Shown: positions 46,364 to 55,547 of the stretch, piece by piece
Numbering within the stretch: position 1 is the stretch's first letter
Layout of the letters: every line of letters starts with the position of its first letter
Assembly (NCBI GenBank): GCA_024635585.1
Contig: JAGXIP010000108.1
Span: forward strand, 1-60,510
DNA: 60,510 bases
Direction: 5' to 3'
Source of the DNA: Saccharicrinis sp.
GTDB lineage: Bacteria > Bacteroidota > Bacteroidia > Bacteroidales > Marinilabiliaceae
Made by a program: the position numbers and the translations under genes
The notes under the pieces: model-generated
Database searches by the model: none
What the model saw: the letters and a program-made list of their open reading frames with translations, nothing else
Told to the model about the DNA's origin: nothing

Positions 46364-46454
46364 GTTATAATGATATTTTATTTTGCGAGTTGGTAATCTT
46401 TCTCGCTTTTACATTTGTATTTTTTATAATCGTGACCCTAACTATTTTTAAAAA

Positions 46455-47174
46455 TCAGAAAAATTTAAAATTCAGCTTTTTAAAGTAGGATGACTTGCCA
46501 TTCTCACTTTCTTGTTTGGCTTCATTTTTCTGGTTGCTATCCTTTTTTTTATTTCCGTTAAGAAATACGGATTGTTTAAATCTCAACCATCTTTTATACA
46601 CACTCAAACTCTTGGGCTCTTCTTCATCTTTCTTTTTTACCCGCAGCGGATCGTACAACATACCTGTACAAAGACAATGTTTGCGGTTGGTGCGGGTAAG
46701 AATATCATAATTCACGCAGCTCTGACAGCCTTTCCAAAACATCTCGTCATCGGTGAGTTCCGAAAAAGTAACAGGTACGTATCCCAGCTCCGAATTTATT
46801 TTCATCACGGCCAAACCTGTAGTTAAGCCGAACAATTTAGATTCAGGGTATCTTTTTCGCGATAATTCAAAAGCCTTTGTTTTAATGGCCTTGGCCAGTC
46901 CCTGCCCCCTAAAAGTTTCTACTACAATTAAACCCGAGTTGGCCACAAACTTATCGTGTCCCCAGGTTTCTATGTAACAAAAACCCGCAAAAATATCACC
47001 TTGCAAAGCTATAATGGCCTTGCCTTCGTTTATCTTTTGGATTATATAGCCTGGGCTGCGCTTGGCAATACCTGTACCCCTTACCCTTGCAGCGTCTGCA
47101 ATGGTTTCAAGTATCTCATCCACATATTTTAAATGGGATTCTCTTGCTACATCAATATAAAAATTGTCCTTCAT
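46455..47174 (-). CDS. GNAT acyltransferase, probable N-acylglutamate synthase
   Basis: A 239-residue protein with a GNAT fold in residues 1-150; the acyl-CoA-binding motif A is GLIVVETFRGQGLAKAI. The C-terminal part has a Cys-rich patch (FWKGCQSCVNYD, KHCLCTGML) and a charged tail. It takes the place in the cluster where argA or argJ would be expected, between argR and argG. A GNAT of this sort has been assigned as N-succinylglutamate synthase in Bacteroides. Together with argF' this supports the first step glutamate to N-succinylglutamate. The exact acyl donor is inference. Confidence 0.82.
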   Translation of the reverse strand: MKDNFYIDVARESHLKYVDEILETIADAARVRGTGIAKRSPGYIIQKINEGKAIIALQGDIFAGFCYIETWGHDKFVANSGLIVVETFRGQGLAKAIKTKAFELSRKRYPESKLFGLTTGLAVMKINSELGYVPVTFSELTDDEMFWKGCQSCVNYDILTRTNRKHCLCTGMLYDPLRVKKKDEEEPKSLSVYKRWLRFKQSVFLNGNKKKDSNQKNEAKQESENGKSSYFKKLNFKFF

Positions 47175-47200
47175 TTACTTTAATACTCCTTTATCAACTA

Positions 47201-47674
47201 TTAGACTTTACTTTTAAGCCCTGGAATAAACACTGATAACGTTTCAAATATATGTCCTCTCGAAACTCCTTCTCTGATAATCAACAAAATAGTGTCGTCG
47301 CCAGCAATGGTACCTAAAATTTCATACGGGTCGTGGCTATCAATAACTGAGGCTACCCCGTTGGCAAAACCAGGTCGGGTTTTGATAACCACCAAATTAC
47401 CGCTATAATTAATAGACTCAACGCTTCCAACCGGAAAATTATCAGGCACTTCGCTTACAGGCTTTAATGTTCCCGAAGGTAGTTCGTAAACATAGCCCTT
47501 GTCGGGATGCGGTATCTTACCCACTTTCAAAAATTTCAAATCGCGCGATAGCGTGGCTTGGGTAGTTGTAAACCCCAGCTTTTCCATAAGATGCAACAGC
47601 TCTTCCTGTGAGCTTACCTTTTGCGTACTTATTAAATTTTTTATTGCCGTTAAACGCTGCGCCTTGCCTTTCAT
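47201..47674 (-). CDS. argR: Arginine repressor ArgR
   Basis: Hexameric, arginine-responsive repressor of 157 residues from ATG 47674. The N-terminal winged helix has SSQEELLHLMEKLGFTTTQATLSRDLKFL, given here as its key part, with the recognition element ATLSRDL. The C-terminal arginine-binding domain has GTIAGDDTILLII. An upstream in-frame ATG at 47695 would add seven residues but would put an ARG box inside the coding region, so I prefer 47674. It heads the whole minus-strand arginine/proline run. Confidence 0.95.
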   Translation of the reverse strand: MKGKAQRLTAIKNLISTQKVSSQEELLHLMEKLGFTTTQATLSRDLKFLKVGKIPHPDKGYVYELPSGTLKPVSEVPDNFPVGSVESINYSGNLVVIKTRPGFANGVASVIDSHDPYEILGTIAGDDTILLIIREGVSRGHIFETLSVFIPGLKSKV

Positions 47675-47709
47675 TGTATATTTATTCAAATGCATTGCAA
47701 AAATATACA
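47675..47709. promoter_or_regulatory. Tandem ARG-box-like operator
   Basis: Box 1 is TGTATATTTATTCA (47675-47688), 13 of 14 positions matching the ARG-box core TGAATwwwwATTCA. Box 2 is TGCAAAAATATACA (47696-47709), 11 of 14. Their centres are exactly 21 bp apart, the spacing of tandem ARG boxes bound by one ArgR hexamer in E. coli. Box 2 overlaps the argR -7 element and box 1 lies between the predicted start and the ATG. Confidence 0.75.
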
Positions 47710-47728
47710 GATTTTAAAAATATTCAAA
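47698..47728 (-). promoter_or_regulatory. Promoter of argR (minus strand)
   Basis: TTTG (47725-47728), 19 bases, then TATTTTTG (47698-47705) on the minus strand: a full match to the Bacteroidota pattern. Transcription should start near 47690, giving a leader of about 16 bases. Confidence 0.75.
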
Positions 47729-47747
47729 GACTTTTGCAAAAAATTTC

Positions 47748-47755
47748 TATTTTTG
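47748..47755 (+). promoter_or_regulatory. Putative -7 element of carB
   Basis: TATTTTTG on the plus strand, 43 bases before the carB ATG. No TTG is found at the -33 position, so the promoter may be weak or depend on an activator. Confidence 0.5.
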
Positions 47756-47798
47756 CACCCGAATACCATTATATCCATTTTATAATAGCCAATTACAG

Positions 47799-50700
47799 AT
47801 GAACAAAGACATTAAAAAAGTAGTAGTACTAGGTTCGGGTGCGCTAAAAATCGGCGAAGCAGGAGAGTTTGACTATTCAGGTTCTCAAGCCCTTATAGCA
47901 TTAAAAGAAGAGGGTATAGAAACGATTTTGGTGAACCCTAACATTGCCACTGTTCAAACATCGGATAAACTTGCCGATAAAATTTATTTTTTACCCGTTA
48001 CTCCTTTTTTTGTGGAAGAGGTAATTAAAAAAGAAAAACCACAAGGTATTTTATTGGCTTTTGGAGGACAAACAGCATTAAACTGTGGCACCAAGCTTTA
48101 TTTATCGGGTGTATTGGAAAAATACAATATTCAAGTACTGGGAACTCCCGTTCAATCCATTATCAATACCGAGGATCGCGAAATTTTTGCTAACAAGCTA
48201 AAGGAGATCGATGTAAAAACACCGATTAGCTTGGCTGTGACTTCGGTTCAAGCCGCCCTGGATGCATCGGACACGATAGGTTTCCCAATCATTGTTAGAG
48301 CTGCGTACACGCTTGGTGGCATGGGAAGTGGTTTTTGTAGTAATAAAGAGGAACTGAAAGAACGGGCCGAAAATGCCTTTTCGTATTCAGATCAGATACT
48401 GGTGGAAGAATCGCTAAAAGGCTGGAAAGAAGTGGAGTACGAAGTGGTGCGCGACAAATATAACAATTGCATCACGGTTTGTAACATGGAAAACTTTGAT
48501 CCGCTGGGTATTCACACCGGAGAAAGCATTGTAGTAGCCCCCTCGCAAACCCTCTCCAATTCCGAATATCATAAACTTCGCGAACTGGCTATAAAAATCA
48601 TTCGACATATTGGCGTAGTTGGAGAATGTAACGTTCAGTACACATTGGATCCAAATTCGGAGGATTACCGCGTTATCGAGGTCAACGCCCGATTGTCGCG
48701 CTCCAGCGCCCTAGCCTCCAAAGCAACCGGCTATCCGCTGGCTTTTGTAGCGGCAAAACTAGCTTTGGGATATGGGTTGCACGAACTTAAAAACTCTGTC
48801 ACCAAAGTTACATCCACCTTTTTTGAACCTGCATTGGATTATGTAGTCTGTAAAATACCCCGTTGGGATCTTAACAAGTTTAACGGCGTGAGCAAACAGA
48901 TAGGCAGCAGCATGAAATCCGTTGGCGAAATAATGGCCATTGGACGTACCTTTGAGGAAGCCATACAAAAAGGACTGCGAATGATAGGACAAGGGATGCA
49001 TGGCTTTGTGGCCAACCAACCCTTAAAAGGTATTGATGTAAGAACCGAACTTGCCGAACCTACCGACCAACGAATATACGCTATTGCCGAAGCCTTCAAT
49101 ATGGGCATGAGTGTTGAAGAAATACACCAACTTAGTAAAATAGACCATTGGTTTCTGGAAAAGCTAAAGAATATTACCAATTTGGAGGTGGAATTAAAAA
49201 CCTACTCAAAATTGGAAAGCTTACCCGACGTTTTACTTCGTACAGCTAAAAGAATGGGTTTCTCTGATTTTCAGATAGCGCGTTGTATTTTCAAGAGCAC
49301 CAGCGAAGTAATTGGAAACGACCTATTAAAGGTTAGAACGGAGCGCAAAAAGCGTAATATTTTACCTGTTGTTAAACAAATAGACACTTTGGCCGGCGAG
49401 TTTCCGGCACAAATTAATTATTTATATTTAACCTACAGCGGTACCGAACACGATATTGATTACGAGAATGACGGTAAGTCGGTAATTGTGTTAGGCAGCG
49501 GTGCCTATCGCATAGGCAGCTCCGTAGAATTTGATTGGTGTAGTGTAAATGCCCTTAACACCATCCGCGAGCAAAAATACCGTTCGGTAATGATTAACTA
49601 CAATCCCGAAACGGTGAGTACAGATTATGATATGTGCGACAGGCTTTATTTCGATGAGCTTTCGTTTGAACGCGTGTTGGATATTATCGACCTGGAATCG
49701 CCTAAAGGCGTGATTGTTTCAGTTGGCGGGCAGATACCCAATAACCTGGCCATGAAGCTACACGGCCAAAACGTACCTATTTTAGGAACATCACCTGAGA
49801 ATATCGACAATGCGGAAAACCGTCAGAAATTTTCGTCGATGTTAGACAGTTTAGGTATTGACCAGCCGCGTTGGAACGAGCTTACCTCGGTAGATGATAT
49901 CTATACTTTTGCAGAAGAAGTTGGTTTTCCTCTTTTAGTGCGTCCAAGTTACGTGCTTTCAGGCGCAGCCATGAACGTGGTGAGCAACAAGGACGAGCTG
50001 GAGCACTTTTTAGAGTTGGCGGCCAATGTATCCAAAGAATATCCAGTAGTGGTTTCTGAGTTTATTGAAGAAGCCAAGGAGATAGAGGTGGATGCTGTAG
50101 CCAAAAATGGTGAGCTGGTAGCCTACGCTATATCTGAACACGTAGAGTTTGCCGGGGTTCACTCCGGGGATGCTACCATCGTTTTCCCTCCACAAAAAAT
50201 ATACATCGAAACACTGCGTCGCGTAAAAAAGATAGCCCGCGAAATTGCCAAGGCACTAGATATATCGGGTCCTTTTAACATGCAAATACTAGGTAAAAAT
50301 AACGAGCTAAAAGTTATCGAGTGTAACCTTAGGGCTTCGCGAAGTTTCCCTTTTGTGAGTAAAATACTTAAGGTTAACCTTATTGATATTGCCACCAGAG
50401 TTATGCTGGGCATGGAAGTTGAAAAACCCAGCAAAAACCTATTCGATCTGGATTGCGTGGGCATCAAAGCACCTCAGTTTTCTTTTGCCCGTTTGGCCAA
50501 AGCCGACCCGGTATTGGGTGTAGATATGTCATCAACAGGCGAAGTGGGTTGTATTGGCGATACATTTGACGAGGCTATCCTCAACGCAATGCTTTCGGTA
50601 GGTTATACCATACCTAAAAAGAATATCTTAATTTCTTCGGGACCCTTGCGTTCCAAACTCGAATTGTTGGAAAGTGCACGCTTACTAAAGAAAAATGGGT

Positions 50701-51023
50701 TTCAACTATTTGCCACCGGTGGTACACATAAGTTTTTTGAGGAAAATGATGTTGAAACAACCCTGATTTACTGGCCCAGCGAGCCGGATCAACATCCAAA
50801 CTCGTTGGAAATGGTTCGCAACAAACAGATTGATTTGGTGGTGAACATCCCCAAAAACCTGACTACAAGCGAGCTACGCAACGGTTATAAGATACGCCGT
50901 AACGCTATTGACTTTAACATTCCGCTAATAACAAATGCCCGACTGGCAAGTGCTTTTATTAACGCATTTTGCAAAATGGGAGTTGAGGATATTAAAATTA
51001 AGAGCTGGCAAGAATATAAGTAA
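47799..51023 (+). CDS. carB: Carbamoyl-phosphate synthase large subunit
   Basis: Makes carbamoyl phosphate for ArgF' and pyrimidine synthesis. The 1074-residue protein has two ATP-grasp synthetase halves (first IVRAAYTLGGMGSGFC, EVNARLSRSSALASKATGYP; second LVRPSYVLSGAAMNVV, ECNLRASRSFPFVSK) and a C-terminal MGS-like allosteric domain starting about residue 940 (FATGGTHKFF). It is divergent from argR and shares its operator region. The small subunit gene carA is not adjacent. Confidence 0.97.
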   Translation: MNKDIKKVVVLGSGALKIGEAGEFDYSGSQALIALKEEGIETILVNPNIATVQTSDKLADKIYFLPVTPFFVEEVIKKEKPQGILLAFGGQTALNCGTKLYLSGVLEKYNIQVLGTPVQSIINTEDREIFANKLKEIDVKTPISLAVTSVQAALDASDTIGFPIIVRAAYTLGGMGSGFCSNKEELKERAENAFSYSDQILVEESLKGWKEVEYEVVRDKYNNCITVCNMENFDPLGIHTGESIVVAPSQTLSNSEYHKLRELAIKIIRHIGVVGECNVQYTLDPNSEDYRVIEVNARLSRSSALASKATGYPLAFVAAKLALGYGLHELKNSVTKVTSTFFEPALDYVVCKIPRWDLNKFNGVSKQIGSSMKSVGEIMAIGRTFEEAIQKGLRMIGQGMHGFVANQPLKGIDVRTELAEPTDQRIYAIAEAFNMGMSVEEIHQLSKIDHWFLEKLKNITNLEVELKTYSKLESLPDVLLRTAKRMGFSDFQIARCIFKSTSEVIGNDLLKVRTERKKRNILPVVKQIDTLAGEFPAQINYLYLTYSGTEHDIDYENDGKSVIVLGSGAYRIGSSVEFDWCSVNALNTIREQKYRSVMINYNPETVSTDYDMCDRLYFDELSFERVLDIIDLESPKGVIVSVGGQIPNNLAMKLHGQNVPILGTSPENIDNAENRQKFSSMLDSLGIDQPRWNELTSVDDIYTFAEEVGFPLLVRPSYVLSGAAMNVVSNKDELEHFLELAANVSKEYPVVVSEFIEEAKEIEVDAVAKNGELVAYAISEHVEFAGVHSGDATIVFPPQKIYIETLRRVKKIAREIAKALDISGPFNMQILGKNNELKVIECNLRASRSFPFVSKILKVNLIDIATRVMLGMEVEKPSKNLFDLDCVGIKAPQFSFARLAKADPVLGVDMSSTGEVGCIGDTFDEAILNAMLSVGYTIPKKNILISSGPLRSKLELLESARLLKKNGFQLFATGGTHKFFEENDVETTLIYWPSEPDQHPNSLEMVRNKQIDLVVNIPKNLTTSELRNGYKIRRNAIDFNIPLITNARLASAFINAFCKMGVEDIKIKSWQEYK

Positions 51024-51064
51024 AAACAAAAAAGGTGCGATAAAAATCGCACCTTTTTTGTTTT
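51023..51064. terminator. Bidirectional terminator between carB and cysK
   Basis: A perfect 19-bp stem: GGTGCGAT/ATCGCACC extended by AAAAAA/TTTTTT and AAAAC/GTTTT, loop AAAA. A-tract and T-tract flank the GC core on both strands, so it can stop carB (plus) and cysK (minus) transcripts. It begins within the carB stop codon. Confidence 0.92.
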
Positions 51065-51084
51065 CATATTTTATACTTGTAAAT

Positions 51085-52002
51085 CTAAATTTCATAGCTA
51101 CTTAAATACCTTTCTCCTGTATCGGGTAAAAGAACTACAATACGTTTACCTTTAAATTCAGGGCGTTTTGAAACTTCGAGAGCAGCCCAAAGCGCAGCAC
51201 CCGACGAATAACCACACAAGATTCCTTCTTGCAGCGCTGCATTGTGTGCAGTATGAACGGCATCCTCATTGCTCACCTTAACAATATCATCAATAATATC
51301 CACATTTAAGTTACCTGGAATAAAACCAGCACCTATACCTTGTATTTTATGAGGTCCAGGTTGGCCACCCGATATAACGGCAGAATCAAAAGGCTCCACC
51401 GCAATAACTTTTAGCTTAGGATTTTTCTTCTTCAACTCCTCTCCTACACCAGTTGTTGTTCCTCCGGTACCTACCCCAGCCACAAAAACATCAATATTAC
51501 CATCGGTATCATTCCAGATTTCATGTGCAGTGGTGCAGCGATGAATTGACGGATTTGCCGGATTATTAAACTGCTGAGGCACGAAGGATTTTTTATGCTC
51601 TGCGGCTATTTCATCAGCTTTTGCAATTGCACCCTTCATACCTTGACCGGCAGGGGTTAGTACCAGTTCTGCACCAAACTTTTTAAGAAGCTTGCGGCGC
51701 TCAATGCTCATACTTTCGGGCATAGTTAAAATAAGTCGATATCCCTTAACAGCTGCCACAAAGGCCAGACCTACACCTGTGTTTCCGCTGGTAGGTTCCA
51801 CAATAACGGTATCTTTATCTAACTTACCGCTGCGCTCGGCATCCTCAATCATCGCTTGAGCTATTCGATCTTTGACCGAACTGGCAGGGTTAAAAAATTC
51901 AAGCTTGGCTACCACCTGGGCTCCGCCTTCATTTAAACGGTTTATTTGAACCAAGGGGGTATTTCCTATTAAATCGATAATACTATTGGCAATTTTACTC
52001 AT
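51085..52002 (-). CDS. cysK: Cysteine synthase A
   Basis: O-acetylserine sulfhydrylase, PLP-dependent, 305 residues. The PLP lysine is in [14 protein letters not shown], the substrate loop is [13 protein letters not shown], the phosphate-binding loop [13 protein letters not shown]. It makes cysteine from O-acetylserine and sulfide. It has a clear promoter at 52050-52080 and an Rrf2 regulator gene upstream on the same strand. Confidence 0.96.
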   Translation of the reverse strand: MSKIANSIIDLIGNTPLVQINRLNEGGAQVVAKLEFFNPASSVKDRIAQAMIEDAERSGKLDKDTVIVEPTSGNTGVGLAFVAAVKGYRLILTMPESMSIERRKLLKKFGAELVLTPAGQGMKGAIAKADEIAAEHKKSFVPQQFNNPANPSIHRCTTAHEIWNDTDGNIDVFVAGVGTGGTTTGVGEELKKKNPKLKVIAVEPFDSAVISGGQPGPHKIQGIGAGFIPGNLNVDIIDDIVKVSNEDAVHTAHNAALQEGILCGYSSGAALWAALEVSKRPEFKGKRIVVLLPDTGERYLSSYEI

Positions 52003-52049
52003 AATTACAATGTTTATAGTTGTCCGTAATAAATAATAATATATGGTTG

Positions 52050-52080
52050 CAAACTTAGAACATGAACAGATTAGTTACAA
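52050..52080 (-). promoter_or_regulatory. Promoter of cysK (minus strand)
   Basis: TTG (52078-52080), 20 bases, then TAAGTTTG (52050-52057) on the minus strand. The start site would be about 40 bases before the cysK ATG. Confidence 0.6.
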
Positions 52081-52220
52081 CAGCAGATGAGTTGATTTAC
52101 ATACTTTATTTGTATGTTAATATAATCAATCCATCTTAAAAATAGATATAAAATACTGATTTAAAGCAACTAAGAATACCAGTGTGAATGCTAGTATTTA
52201 ATCATACTTTATTAGTCTGT

Positions 52221-52649
52221 TTAAATATAATACATAAAGCTTTCATTCAGTTCCTTGAATTTCTTTTGTATATCGGCTAAACTTTTTTGCGTAAGCACCA
52301 CCTTAACTTCATCAATCGTATCGTTTAGGATTATGGCTACCGCCTTTTGGTTATTGGATATATCACCCGATACATCAAGGTTCTTTTTATAAGCATCTTC
52401 CAGACACTCAAAAACCATCAATAACGAAATCTCATTGGGTTTATGTTTTAATTTATAGCCGCCACCTGCACCTTTTTTAACTTCTAAAAGCCCCGCTTTT
52501 TTAAGCAGTACGGCAATAGCTTCCAAAAATTTCATGGGGATACCGTGACGTAAGGAAATCTGATAAATTCCCATAAATTTATTCTCGCCGAGTTCCGCCA
52601 AAGCCAGCAGAAACCGCAATCCATACTCTGTTTTTTTAGAAAATTTCAT
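52221..52649 (-). CDS. Rrf2 family transcriptional regulator
   Basis: A 142-residue Rrf2-type winged-helix protein, starting MKFSKKTEYGLRFLLALAEL, with IPMKFLEAIAVLLKKAGLL as recognition region and VKKGAGGGYKL as wing. The three cysteines that hold the Fe-S cluster of IscR are absent (one Cys only), so it is closer to non-Fe-S members such as CymR. Next to cysK, a role in cysteine or sulfur control is likely but not shown. ATG 52649 was chosen; the upstream in-frame ATG adds 18 unrelated residues. Confidence 0.9.
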   Translation of the reverse strand: MKFSKKTEYGLRFLLALAELGENKFMGIYQISLRHGIPMKFLEAIAVLLKKAGLLEVKKGAGGGYKLKHKPNEISLLMVFECLEDAYKKNLDVSGDISNNQKAVAIILNDTIDEVKVVLTQKSLADIQKKFKELNESFMYYI

Positions 52650-53046
52650 GTGTTTAAAATTAGATAAGAGCTGATAGATAAGAGATAATCCGCGTGCCGC
52701 CAAAGCTTTAGCGGAGGAGCAAGACTACGAACACAACCTGTTCCGCAAAAGCAGAAGAGACCCTGAGACGCAGAGTTTTTTCTTTTAATCATACTCTTTT
52801 GTGTTTATTTCCCAATAAGCATGGGTGTTTCATATAGTTGATTTTATTTGCCATATGCAACTCGCCAATAATGCCTTCTCTTCAAATCAAAAATTCTTAT
52901 GGCTCGTTTCATAACTGTAATTCAATATACCATACCTAAGATGTATGTATTAAACTCAACCAATGCATATAAAGTTCATGGAAAATTAAATAAAGTAAGG
53001 GTAACAGAGAAATATTAGGCTACTTAATTGGTAGGTTATAGAAATA
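52650..53046. other. Intergenic region with degraded repeat
   Basis: A 397-base gap. It holds a near-palindrome CCGCCAAAGCTTTAGCGG (52696-52713), a GACCCTGAGACGCAGAG word and a degraded interspersed repeat (52837-52914). No gene is seen. Confidence 0.55.
52837..52914 (+). repeat. Interspersed repeat, copy 4 (degraded)
   Basis: GTTGATTTTATTTGCCATAT, then AACTCGCCAATAATG and TGGCTCGTTTCATAAC: the beginning, middle and end words of copy 3 with the inner arms lost. Confidence 0.5.
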
Positions 53047-54249
53047 TTAGAAAGCCTCACCGAGGGTAAAATACACACCATTATCGCCTGATGAAGACAT
53101 GCCATAATCCAAACGCACATTAAGTCCTTCTTTTTCGAGGAGTTTAAATCTAAGGCCTAGTCCGCCCATTAGGTGCAGATTTTTGAGAATAGAGGAATCC
53201 CACTGATGATAAACTTTACCTGTACCGGCAAATACCTCGTATCCCAAACGCCACCATAAATGGGAGCGGTAGGCTGTTTGTAGGTACATACTGTTGTTAT
53301 CCATAAATTTGTAAGGCCGAGATATACCCCGAAAGAGGTTTTTACCACCGAGCACCGGCAAACGATAAAAGGGGATACTTCCGTTGGCTGATTTTAGGTA
53401 AAACTGTGAGGCTAACACCTGATTACGGGCACCAAGCTTAATAAAATGACGGGCATCAAAGGTTAAAGATGAAAATGAAAAGTTGCTTACCTTTTCAGGA
53501 TACCAAAGGTAGGACACGTTCACAAAACTGCCGGAACTAGGATATACAATGCTATTGCGATTATCTATGGTTGCGGTAGGCCCTATACCTACAACACGCT
53601 GTCCATCATATCCCGGCACATCAGGATTTAAAATACCAACATCCTCATTTATAACATCATAAATACCCACATCGTAGATTATGCCCGCAAAAAACTCTTT
53701 GCTAAACCCCTTCATCGCCTTCCCCAAAATTTCTATTTTCTTGATCTCTACTTCTGAAAATAAATCCTTATTGACTTCGTTACCAACAGAATAGTAGTTA
53801 TAGAACGCGCTCTGATACTGCCATTTATTTTGAAGATACCAATTGTTTTTAAAGTAGAAATCCGAACTAATTTCTAATCCAAACATCCCATTGGTAGAAA
53901 ATATGATGGACGGAGAAATGTTGGAAGGTCGAAAATAGGAATTTTCACTTTGTTCAACACTATTATCCTTTCCAAGATAAAAGCGCCAAACCGGCATTAC
54001 ACCTAATACAAGCTTTGTACGCTCCTCGTATGCAGCCACGGGTAGCAAAAAAAAAGTATAATTCTCCCCCTCGAAGGTGAGGATATCAAGGCCTGATTCG
54101 GCTAAATAAGCCATCTTCTGCACAAAGCCCTTATTTTGTTGGCTTCCTACGCTATCTATTTGCCCACGCAGCGTGGCACTCAAAAAAACTATCAACAACA
54201 GTAAGATAGTAATTTTTTCGGGGATGGCAGAGTAACCCTTCACCTTCAT
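53047..54249 (-). CDS. BamA/TamA-type outer-membrane barrel protein
   Basis: A 400-residue protein with a signal peptide (hydrophobic residues about 13-28) and the strand pattern of the Omp85 surface-antigen barrel: TIDNRNSIVYPSSGSFVNVS, GGKNLFRGISRPYKF at the conserved loop, GGLGLRFKLL, and a terminal phenylalanine in FTLGEAF. POTRA repeats are missing, so it is a barrel-only member and not BamA itself. Cargo or role unknown. It lies 13 bases after the MetY-like gene on the same strand. Confidence 0.85.
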   Translation of the reverse strand: MKVKGYSAIPEKITILLLLIVFLSATLRGQIDSVGSQQNKGFVQKMAYLAESGLDILTFEGENYTFFLLPVAAYEERTKLVLGVMPVWRFYLGKDNSVEQSENSYFRPSNISPSIIFSTNGMFGLEISSDFYFKNNWYLQNKWQYQSAFYNYYSVGNEVNKDLFSEVEIKKIEILGKAMKGFSKEFFAGIIYDVGIYDVINEDVGILNPDVPGYDGQRVVGIGPTATIDNRNSIVYPSSGSFVNVSYLWYPEKVSNFSFSSLTFDARHFIKLGARNQVLASQFYLKSANGSIPFYRLPVLGGKNLFRGISRPYKFMDNNSMYLQTAYRSHLWWRLGYEVFAGTGKVYHQWDSSILKNLHLMGGLGLRFKLLEKEGLNVRLDYGMSSSGDNGVYFTLGEAF

Positions 54250-54262
54250 AATTTATAGCTTT

Positions 54263-55516
54263 TCAACCATCAACTCCAACGCAGAGCAAGGCCTGTTCAA
54301 AATCTTCCATTAAATCGTGTACATCTTCAATACCCACCGATAGCCTTAACATGGTATCCCGAAGTTCCATTTGTTCCTTTTCGGCATCCGAAAACTCGGC
54401 ATAAATGGTGGACCATGGATGGATAATAAGTGTTTTATTATCGTTTAGGTTGGTTGCTCTGCGCACCATTTTAAGGGCATCCATAAAATCATAGCAACTT
54501 TTTTTCGATTGTAGGTCGATGGTCATCACAGCCCCTGGCTTACCCGAAAACTGTTTTTGGCTCAAAGCATATCCCGGACTATTTTTTAAACCCGGATAAT
54601 TTACCCTGGTTACTTTGTTATGTTGCTCAAAAAAGCTGCCCAGAGCCAGACAGTTCTCTACGCACCTATCCACTCGCAAGGCTAAAATATCGAGCCCTAA
54701 AATTAAAAAATGGGCTGTATGAGCCGTCATGCATCCACCTAAATGGCGAAATATTTCTTTACGTATTCTGGCCAACAATGCATTTTCGGGAAAATTCGTA
54801 GCCCATGTCTTTAATGCTTCTGACTTGACCCAATCGAAGGTTCCGTTATCTATAATGGCTCCACCAACGGCCGCGGCACCCCCTGAGATAAATTTGGTAG
54901 TGGATACAACCTCCACATCCACACCAAAATCAGCCGATTTAAAAACATAGGGTGGTGTTACAGTTGAATCAGCTACCACGGGTACATTTTTACTATGTGC
55001 CAAAGCCGAAAGCGCAGCTATATCATACACTTCCAATTGTGGGTTGGTAATGGTTTCGAAAAACAGAAGCCCGGTTTTACTATCTATAGCATCCGCTACG
55101 TGATCCAGATTTCGCATATCAACAAACCTTACCTGTATATTCCAGTTTTGGATTGTACTTTTTAAAAAAGCATACGTATGCCCGAACAGTTGATTGGAAG
55201 CAACTATATTTCCACCAGGCTCCACAAGCGACAGTAAAGTGTTGGTAATGGCAGCCATGCCCGACGAAACAGCTATTACACTTTTTGCACCCGTAACACT
55301 TTTAAGCTTCTGCTCAAAATATTCCACCGTAGGATTTGAAGTACGGCTGTAGGCATGAGCAAACTTTCGACCCGTAAAAACCTCTTCCATATCTTGCGAC
55401 GAATCAAATTCATAAGCTACTCCCTCGTAAATGGGCATATGTAACGCATGGTGTGCGTCATCTTTACTAAAACGTGTATGTAAAGAACTTGTGGTATATC
55501 CTTGATTTTTAGACAT
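54263..55516 (-). CDS. metY: O-acetylhomoserine sulfhydrylase-like PLP enzyme
   Basis: A 417-residue Cys/Met-metabolism PLP enzyme. The PLP lysine is in VVSTTKFISGG; YSRTSNPTVEYFEQKL and AVSSGMAAITNTLLSL are family landmarks, and LSVGIEDVHDLMEDF closes the protein. Length and the AHYSR-like start suit O-acetylhomoserine aminocarboxypropyltransferase (MetY), which makes homocysteine from sulfide; cystathionine gamma-synthase or methionine gamma-lyase is possible. With cysK and metH/metF nearby it fits sulfur amino acid synthesis. Confidence 0.85.
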   Translation of the reverse strand: MSKNQGYTTSSLHTRFSKDDAHHALHMPIYEGVAYEFDSSQDMEEVFTGRKFAHAYSRTSNPTVEYFEQKLKSVTGAKSVIAVSSGMAAITNTLLSLVEPGGNIVASNQLFGHTYAFLKSTIQNWNIQVRFVDMRNLDHVADAIDSKTGLLFFETITNPQLEVYDIAALSALAHSKNVPVVADSTVTPPYVFKSADFGVDVEVVSTTKFISGGAAAVGGAIIDNGTFDWVKSEALKTWATNFPENALLARIRKEIFRHLGGCMTAHTAHFLILGLDILALRVDRCVENCLALGSFFEQHNKVTRVNYPGLKNSPGYALSQKQFSGKPGAVMTIDLQSKKSCYDFMDALKMVRRATNLNDNKTLIIHPWSTIYAEFSDAEKEQMELRDTMLRLSVGIEDVHDLMEDFEQALLCVGVDG

Positions 55517-55547
55517 TATTTTTTTTGTGTGCGAAATTAAAAAAAAT

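Noticed and set aside
46512-46826. Hydrophobic open frame antisense to the GNAT gene
   Set aside because: The GNAT fold on the other strand is clear; the antisense frame arises from Lys/Glu-rich codons read backwards.
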